From the NCBI GenBank assembly GCA_964036155.1, contig OZ038423.1, positions 36,719,249 to 36,783,248 of the forward strand: a DNA stretch of 64,000 bases, written 5' to 3'. Positions 52,301-61,300 of this stretch are shown piece after piece. The notes beneath the pieces were generated by a model that did not search any database, was not told where the DNA came from, and was given only the letters and a program-made list of their open reading frames with translations. Position 1 is the stretch's first letter; each line of letters opens with the position of its first letter. The stretch is from Diploscapter coronatus. Taxonomy: Eukaryota; Nematoda; Chromadorea; Rhabditida; Rhabditidae. The position numbers were made by a program, and so were the translations under genes.

Positions 52301-55300
52301 AATTGTCTGCTAACGAAATTGAAATTGCGTACGGTCATATTCCATAATTCCCCTGTCTCAAATTCTGTCAGAAAACAATGACTTTTCTCCTAAAATTTGA
52401 AATTCAAATTAGGAATACCCTGATTATTTGAAAACTAAAAAATTATTTCCAAGATTAATGTTTCTAAAAAGGCATAATAACAATTGCAGTTCTTCCAATC
52501 TGAGCGCCCAAATCGAGCACTTCTTCAAGACGATCTACAGAGGCTGGAGTGCGGAGAATCAGCGCCGATTCATGGACAAATTCCTGCCCAGATACAGGCA
52601 TCACAGACATGCCAGCTGCATCAGCAGAGGAGAGGAGTTCGCGAGGTAGATTTTGTCAAGCATTTCAATAATTCATTCGTGAAAATCACACTTCTAAAAT
52701 TTACCTTTAAAATTTTGATTAGATTAAATTCATCAGATGAAAAAGTCGACCCCTTGGAATGAATTCAAAGCCATTAAATTTAAAACATTTTCGCATCTTC
52801 TAAACAAACGCGCTACCTTACTCTTTCTAAAACCATCATCTGAAATTCCATCAAAACCATCACCAAAAATTTCAGATTGAGTTCCGAAATGAAATCGGTC
52901 AACTGGCTGACTTGGAAGGAGAACGAGCCTGTCGAGCAAATGGAGATTGACTCAGACGAGCTGCAGGAGCACAGACATGGAGATGCGATCGCGAAGGCGC
53001 AACGACAGCTCCAAGAGATGGTCGACATCGGAGCCTATCTGCAGGGAGTCGAGTGCAAGGTGCGTTTACGCTTACTTGTATCGTTTTTGTAAAACGAGAA
53101 AAATATGGGAGATTCGAATATGACGAATTCTGATCGCGGCAAAGTAATGCAAAATAGACATAATTCGACATTTTTGGGATAAACTATCTGACAACACTTG
53201 TCTGTCTCGGAAACTATCAAGCGTAGGGAACAATCTAGTAACCTTATCTGGACTAGTGAGGCAGCTAAAAATCGAAATTTTCATTCAAACCTCTGAAAAA
53301 TTTCATTATGCGAATTTTAACCTGGACCGGGCTAAACCCGGATTACGGGTTAAACATCCTGTAAAAGCGGATTTTATTTGAATATGGAGTTATCATATAA
53401 ACTCATGATAACACGACCATTTAAAAAGTAAGAACATTCTAATTTTCCATCTAAAGTTAGCACATGAAAAATTTCAATCTAGAAACGGAGCAAAGAATGC
53501 TGAAATGAGCGCAAAAAATCAATTCATTTAAATAAAAACGCATATTATTTTATATTCAAATTCAGCTATTTAAAAATATTGGACGTTACTCGTTGGGAGA
53601 ATACAAGACTAGATCCAAACCTAGACCCCAAAAGTTTCATATTTCTTATTCAATAATCAACGCAAAATATTTCGATTTTTGATAGGTTTGCAAATGAAGC
53701 AAATGAAACTTGTAATTTTCTAAAAATGAAGGAGGAGATGTTTGTAAGGTATAAAAGGACGCAGAGAAAGAGTGCAGCCCAAAACAACACAAATAATCGA
53801 TGCGCGAGTGAAGGAGGAAAGGGGGAGAAGGTCAGGGAGGCAGAGCAAGGGCTGAAACGAAGCGAGGAAAGAGTCTACTGGGATCAAGGGGGTATGGCCT
53901 AATGGTAAGGCGCCTGACTTCGGCACTGTCCTAGAGTTGATCAGGAGATTTATGGTTCGAGTCCATATATCCTCGATATCTTTTGCCAAATTAAATTTTG
54001 AAAGTTTTTTTTTTCGTTCACTCTCCCTACGCAAGATCTACCAAATAAAGAAAATAGTCATTCAATTTGGTTCAGAAACCAGGAAGTTGTGAATTTTTGC
54101 AAAATTTGTATTATAATTTATAAAGGCATTATGCCGAGATTGGTCGTCGCACTTCAAAAAATTCTGGAGCTCATGCGGTAATGACTCGGGGGTTGCCCAA
54201 TGATGAAAGTTGTTCATTGCGTCCATCTACACAACATGCTGAAGGACGAATTCTTACAACGTCATTTGCGCGTAAGGCAATGCGGATCGAAAAGTCCGCA
54301 ATTCTGCAAGGGCTAAACGAAACGAGAGAAGAGTCAGTTGGAGTCAAGGGGGTATGGCCTAATGGTAAGGCGCCTGACTTCGGCACTGTCCCAGAGTTGA
54401 TCAGGAGATTTATGGTTCGAGTCCATATATCCTCGATATCTTTTGCCAAAATTAGCTGTGCATAGTTGAGTCCAAGAACGTGTAGATATTATCCTCTTTA
54501 TCATTTTGGAATTTTAATATAGAATATTTGTGTTGAAATACTTGAAACCCAAATATATCTTATAACACGCCGCGACAAATCCAGATAGCCGCTGTTTTTA
54601 GAAAATGCATCAGTCTTATTTTTAGGATACTGTAAGGCATAGGAAAAACGGCATGGAAAGATATGAAACAGCAGCTGAGATTCGAAATATTTCGAAAATC
54701 GTGAGAGAAATGTGCAGCTGCGAAAATTTTTGGTGGGAGATGGATGAGAAAACATAAATTGCATTTCTTTACAAACGAAAAAGAAAATCATCAGAGTATC
54801 GATTTTAAGATAGATAGTAAAATTTCGGAAAAGATGAATAAATTTGCATTTCAGGAATCATCAAGTCCTGTACTCCGACTTGCCGATTCTCTCGATTCGT
54901 TACCTTTCACAGACAAATGTTTGGCGAGAAGACTGATCCTACCCTGCGAATATCTGAAGGAAAAGGCGGTTAGTGATATTGATGTGATTTAACGTTAAAT
55001 TTTATCACAGATTGAAAGCGAAAGGAATAGGTTTGGAATGTTATAAAACGGCACGAAAAGGACGACTTTTGGATTAAGAAACTTTTCACCCTTTCTTGAA
55101 TTTTGGCTGATAAAAATTATGGATTAGCCATTTACTTATCAGAACGAATACATTTTCTAACCTTTCCCTACCAAACCTCATCCCTAACTTATCCTAGCCT
55201 CTTACGTTGCTGATCAAAATTTGAAAGGATAAACTTGACCCATCAGAATAGATAAAGTAATAGATTTTCAGATCTGTTTCCTGAAAAACCTGGATGCATT

Positions 55301-58300
55301 CGATTTGACAGTTCATGCTCTGTGGGAATCGGTTTCATACGATCCTTCTCTGTCAGGACTCTCGCTCGATTCCCTGTTGAACATCGATACGCACAAGATG
55401 AAATTCGAATTTTTCGCCCTGATGATGAGCTCGGAGAACTGTGGAAAAATCATAGGGTAATTTAGACTTTTTCCTCTGCGATAGATATCGCGACATAGAA
55501 TAGAGTGGAAGAAAATTGTTTTCATTGTGACATTCTATCACTTATCTTTTTTCTTTAGATTTAGATCAGAGTTTAATTGTCGATTTTCCAGAAGCGAGCT
55601 CCAGAAACTTCTGTTTGACCTGAGATTCTGGGTGAGCGAAAAGGCGCGAAGTGACTTGGAAAAATCGCTGGATGCGGAGTGCTCTTGGCAGAATAGACTG
55701 CAGATCGGATTGGAGGCCATGATAAATGTGAGATTGTTGCACTTTCAATAAACTTTGAAACTGCGATTTTTTGAAAGAGTTACTGAAACGCGGTCTTAAT
55801 TTTGTAAAATAATATTTTCTTGAGCTATTTTTTATGGGTAACTAAACTTGGATTCTTTTGGAAACATGACAACTTGAGTTGTTGTTTTTCCTTTGAAAAT
55901 GGAAGTTGCAGTCTGTTCCCCCTTGCGGAACTCCGGACCCGTCTTCGGTCGAGGTTGATCTCCTTCGACAGGCGAACATGCAGTTGAAAATGGTTCTCAG
56001 CCAACTCGAGTGTCTCGGCGAATTCAGGGAGAAAAGTGCCAGGTTGGTTTGTGAAATTTGTAGTTTAATGGTGATGATGATGCGAATCGAAAACTTTGGT
56101 TATCGAATTTGATTTAAATATTTTCCTGTTTGCAAAAAAAACAACTTGAAGGAAGTTTCCTTTTCAGATTGACTCCTCAATGTGATCGCCGCCATCCCGT
56201 TATCCAAGGGATGAGGGAGATCAAGCAGAAACTGGAAGAAGAGTGCAGCGAATTGTCAACCACCTGCAGTATTCCTGAAGATTCGGACCTTGACGTCTAC
56301 TTGCCCTTTAGAAATCAGGTATGAAAAAGTTTTGCTCTAAATTGGCTTTTACTATCCATTTTTACGAATAATTTTCCTTCATTTTCAAGGATACATTTCC
56401 ATTTATATTAGTTGTTTCGGATTAAAAAACCATAATTTTGTAATCTTTCAATTTTGACGGTAATTGTAATTTCAGTATTCTCATCTTCGCGATTCCCTTG
56501 AACACATCGCTGAAAGCATCAAGAAACTAGCTCCTTCCGTGCTCGATTTGGAAAAGAAGCCGAATGAATCTGATAAGCAGTACTCGTCGAGAATCAACAT
56601 GCTCGCAGCCACCCTCCACACCGCTGCCCTGTCATTTGCCGATTTTCGAAGGGTGAATTTAAACTTTTTATACCAAATTCTCATGAAGAACGTCCAACTG
56701 TAATGAGAAGAAATTACGAATGTCTTGATTTTGGTGACATCAAACAATTATTCTTCAAGCCTCGATTTTTTTCAATTTTTCGAATGAAGGCTTGATTTTC
56801 GAAGATAAATATGAAAAAGCCCACTTATGAAATACATCCTAGTTTGGGATGTCTTGTAGAAACATCTTGGAAAAGATCTCTCCAAGATTTGGGCTTAGAA
56901 ACTCAATTTCTAGTACTAGTATTTGTTCAAATTGAATTTTAAAAGTTTCAGCAACTTCTAACGAACCATCTTCCATTCATCGACGTCTATGCCACCTTCC
57001 TTCTGGCCCACGTTTGCATCGACTCCGCCTTCCGTGAGGTTGCTGCCATCATTCAGTCGCGGAAATTCGCCGAGCAAGTTCAACTGCCCAAGGATCTGAA
57101 TGTAGGATTTTTTTTTAAAGTTCTCTGATCAAATGTACAGGACTGAGAGCCAGATTTATTTGTTTTCGCCTCCGGTCCTTCCCAGATTTTTTGTGTTATG
57201 ATTCTCTCGTCTCCGTCAAAGAAAAAATTCAATTTTTTATTTGGATTTGATGGAAGGAATTATGAAACAAGCTAATATAAAGGAAGATTATTTTCAGCTG
57301 AAACTTGCCTCGAATTTCCTGCAATGCAAACAGCTCGAAGACTGGGCGATTGAGTCATCTTCTTCTGTCGTTCCACTCAAACTCAAGGCCACGTTGATGA
57401 GAAAACGGCTGGGAATTTCTGAAGATCAGATGAAGAAGAAACAGCGAGCAGAAGACGTCAAATGGCTGGCTGATGTTTGGCACAAGTGGTACGAATGTTT
57501 TGCTTTGAAAATTTTAAAATAAGAAATAGTTTATGGTAAGAGCATTGCTAAGATATGGGCAGAATTGGCAATGTTGAATTTTTCTTCTTCTAATGCTTTT
57601 TTCTCACATAAGAATATAAAAGACTAAACTAATAAAACACAGTATTTTAAGAGTTCAAAAGTATTGAATTTTCGATTTATTTCTTAAAAGCTGTTCTGCT
57701 TCAGGTACACTTGCAATGTCGCGAAAGAGAAGGAGAAAGAATTCGAATACCGTGAGAAGACTGCTGAAGAAAAGGAAGAGCTGGAAATGGACGAGTACTT
57801 CTCGATGGAAGTTCTGCAGGGAGGACAGCAACAAGTTGTTTCTGACGTCGACCTGGTCATGCTGCTCAATTCGTTGGCCAAGGAAAAGGAAGAAGAAAGG
57901 TTTAATTTGTTGAAAAAATAATTTAAAGATGAATTACATGGGTTTATGACATTCAATTCCGATATTAGAAAAACTCGATTTCGATTTTTTAATTCAAATT
58001 TCGCGCACCCTAATGAATCATATTTGATGTTTTTCGACGAAAATGACAGGAAGATAAGTTAATGTTGAGGAAAAATCAGAGATTTCTATAAAATCATCGG
58101 AAACTTGCAGAGATCCAATTCTTCGAGATGAATTTGCCGATGCGGAAGCGAGATTTTGGCTGACGCAAACTTCCCTCAAACACTTGCTCGTTGAAGCCCA
58201 AGTCCATGCAGACAGTCGATTGGTAGATAGGTTAAATGGTGGGAATTTTTTGGTTGTTATTTTTGAAAATTATCAATTTTCAAGGAAAATGAAATGGGAC

Positions 58301-61300
58301 GTTTTTCAGATTTCGATCTTCGCGTTTTGAATTTCATTATTGAAAAGCTGCAAGTCGACGCTCGTGACCAGAAGGTGTTCAACGTCTACAAAATGTCGTC
58401 GATGCGTCTGCTGAAAGAAGCTCTCGAATTGTTGAAACCGTTCACTGAACGGGCAGAACATCTGAGCGAGAAATGGCCTGAGGTCAAAGAGAAAATTTTT
58501 ATCCTTTTTATCAATGATTTTTTTAAATTAGAAAATTACGTGCAAAATAGTTTGTTAATGGGATTTGTTTTTTCTCGTAATCAAACCGACATTTATTTGC
58601 ATCGTGAGAAACTTCCAAGGAAAACTGGATGTAGATATTTTTCAGATGGCATCGTTGAAGTCCGTGCTTGCATCTGTCAAGGAGTTCCATGTCGAGCCTC
58701 TGTCCAGCTCCCAAATGCGATTCGCTGTTCTTCTCGAGAATACCATTGGTAAGAAGTTTGAAGACTTTGCGACTTGGCATTTTATCTTGACACTTTTGAA
58801 TGAAATATGTGCAGACTATTTCGGAAATTGAGCGGAAATTAGAAGAATACCCTTGAATTCGAAAAATAGTACCAAAACTAGATTTTTCTTACAACATTTT
58901 TCGTTTATCACATATCTAAAACTCTTGATTGCATTTTTTCGAAAAATCTTACGTTTTTTTATTCAGAACAAGCCGATGAGTGGGAAAAGGTTGCCAGCAG
59001 AAAGGAGTCGATGGAATCGACTTTGAATCCTCTGAAGAAACTCCTCGTTGAGTGGAAGAAGCTGGAAGTGGATAGCTGGGGAAAACTGCTCGATCGCGTC
59101 GAGGCAGAGACCAGGCACAAGGCTCTGCTTGTCGCCTATCCGCTCTTCTCCAAAATCAATGAAGGTTAGGCTTTTAGATGTATTTATTTTTGAAAGTTCG
59201 GATGTTTATTTATGAGGAAAAGGCCAATCTGAAAAAGACAACAAAACGACAAGACATACGGAATAGTATAGGGTAGGGAAGGTGAAAGGTCTTGTATGTT
59301 TCTCTTCCAATGCTACTTCGTCGTCTTGTTTTTTCAGGCTGCCGAAAAGGTTATGATTGGAGAAAATATCATGCGTATCATTCTTATAGTTTTGAGCTTT
59401 TCATTGAAGAATCAGAAAATTTTCTAAAAGTTTGGTTTTCAGCCTACAATTCGTCGTCGAAATTGGACGAACAGCTGATTGCCATGTCCACGAACTGGAT
59501 TCACGATGCCACCATCGTCGATTTTGAAACCAGGATTCTGACGACGAAATGCCTCGCGGAATGGGCTAACAGACAAGGTTTGATTTCAGAAAAATACAAG
59601 AAAAAATATTTCTTCTCAGTTTTTCTCCAAAATTTAGGACAAATGTTCGAATTCTTCTGATGGATTGATTTTTTCAGGGTTTTCCAAAACTGCCCTCCAT
59701 CTGCACAGTCTGGCAGCGCATTTCTCCCTCTACGAGTCGGTTGTCAATAAGGTTTTATTCTAGTTATGTTTAGAAAAACAAATTAACATTTTCCAGAAGC
59801 TGTCTTCTGTCCGTGACCCTGCTCTTGACAAACTCCGTGAGCATCTGAACATTTACAAATTCACCGACCTGAATCTGCACAACCTCAAGGCCCACTCCAA
59901 AGCCGCTCATGCCAAGTTCTTCCGACACGTCAAGAAATACAGGGTTGGTTGTCTTTTATTTTCTCGAAAAAAAAGCTTGAAAAGAGTGCCGATAAAAAAA
60001 TTACTTTAACTTGTCAAGATGCAAATTTTTAGACTATTTTTCTTGACTCTTGAAAAGATGGCCAATTCTTACGTGATGATGCTGTTTTCTTTTCAAAATT
60101 GCTCAAACTTGTATGAATTTTCATTATTTTCTAATTTTCAGGAACGCATTTCCCTATCTGTGCTTCTCGAATTCGACACTTTGTTGAGTCTGGAGAAATT
60201 CGAAAAATCCAAGGATCTTCAAATTCCTGAATTGCAAATTTCTGTTCCAGAAGAAGGCAGAGCGAAGCGGGCGAAGCAGTTGGTCGAGAAAATCATCGAT
60301 AAAGGTATTTCTCCTGTAAATAAATCATTTTGAAAGGGAATTTTCAGTGATTTTGATTTGCGAGACAAAATCGTTGGATGAATTGTGCGAATTGGCCTCG
60401 GGAACTGATGAATCTGTGAAAGCGGAAGTGAAGTACGAGGGAACTGATGAAGAAAAGGTATGTTTTTCGATTTTTTAAAGAAGGTATTGATCTTTGAAGG
60501 TTGTCGAAAATCTTGACTTTTGAAAGGGGAGAATCTTTAAAAATAGATTTTAAAAAGATGTTCTAGTAAAAAATGCGATTTTTTTCAGGAAAAGCAGCAG
60601 GGCCATGCCAGGAATTCTCGCCAGCGTCAAGTAGCGCTGTTCATCAAAGAGGCCCAATCTGTCGGACTGAGTGCAAGGAAAGCGCAGAATTTGGACTTCG
60701 AAAAAATCGCCAGAATGTCTTTGCTTGAAGTGGCTCTGCAAAAGGACGGAGAGAAAGTTGAAGAGGCTAGATTTTCTTTTTATTTTTCAAGTATTGTCAA
60801 GGTTTGAAGAAAACCATAATTTGAAAAAAAAAAATCCTTTTTTTAACTTCTCGTAAATTTCCAGGAAATCGTTCGAATTTGTGCTGGCGGAAGGAACGCG
60901 TGCATGAGGAAATGGCAAAAAGTGAGCGATCAGCTGTCTCCCTCCACTAGAAAGCACATCTACGGAGTCATTGGTATGGACATTTTTTGATTTTCAAAGA
61001 AAATGCTATTTTTTCAGAGTATGGTCTGCTTCTGCTGATCAAAGACGAGAAACGATTCGTTGAAATGCAGGAAAACCAATTGAGGATCAGAGAAGTGACT
61101 GACAATTTGCAGAAAATCCGGGGGAATGCTGAGGTTTGTGAAATTATATTTCTTCGAAGAAAAGGTCAAACCTTCCATACTTTTCATCATTATCCATTCT
61201 GCGATCATGGTCATTTTTATTTCTTAAAAAACAATGCAATATTTGAACTCCAGGTCGATTGGATCGTGGATCAGTCGAAAGTTTTTGCCCAAATCCGCCA

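Larger units (their letters stand above)
53060..54854 (+). other. Midasin intron of 1.8 kb with two tRNA-Arg(TCG) genes
   Basis: Starts gtgcgt and ends atttcag. It holds a tandem pair of tRNA genes 460 bp apart. Similarity extends upstream of each tRNA (gcaagggct-aaacgaa-cgag) and downstream (gatatcttttgccaaa), so a segment of at least about 140 bp was duplicated. Nothing else was recognised. Confidence 0.65.

Noticed and set aside
54171..54465. Open frames conserved between 53720-54034 and 54171-54449
   Set aside because: They read through the tRNA-Arg genes; their conservation reflects the tRNA duplication.
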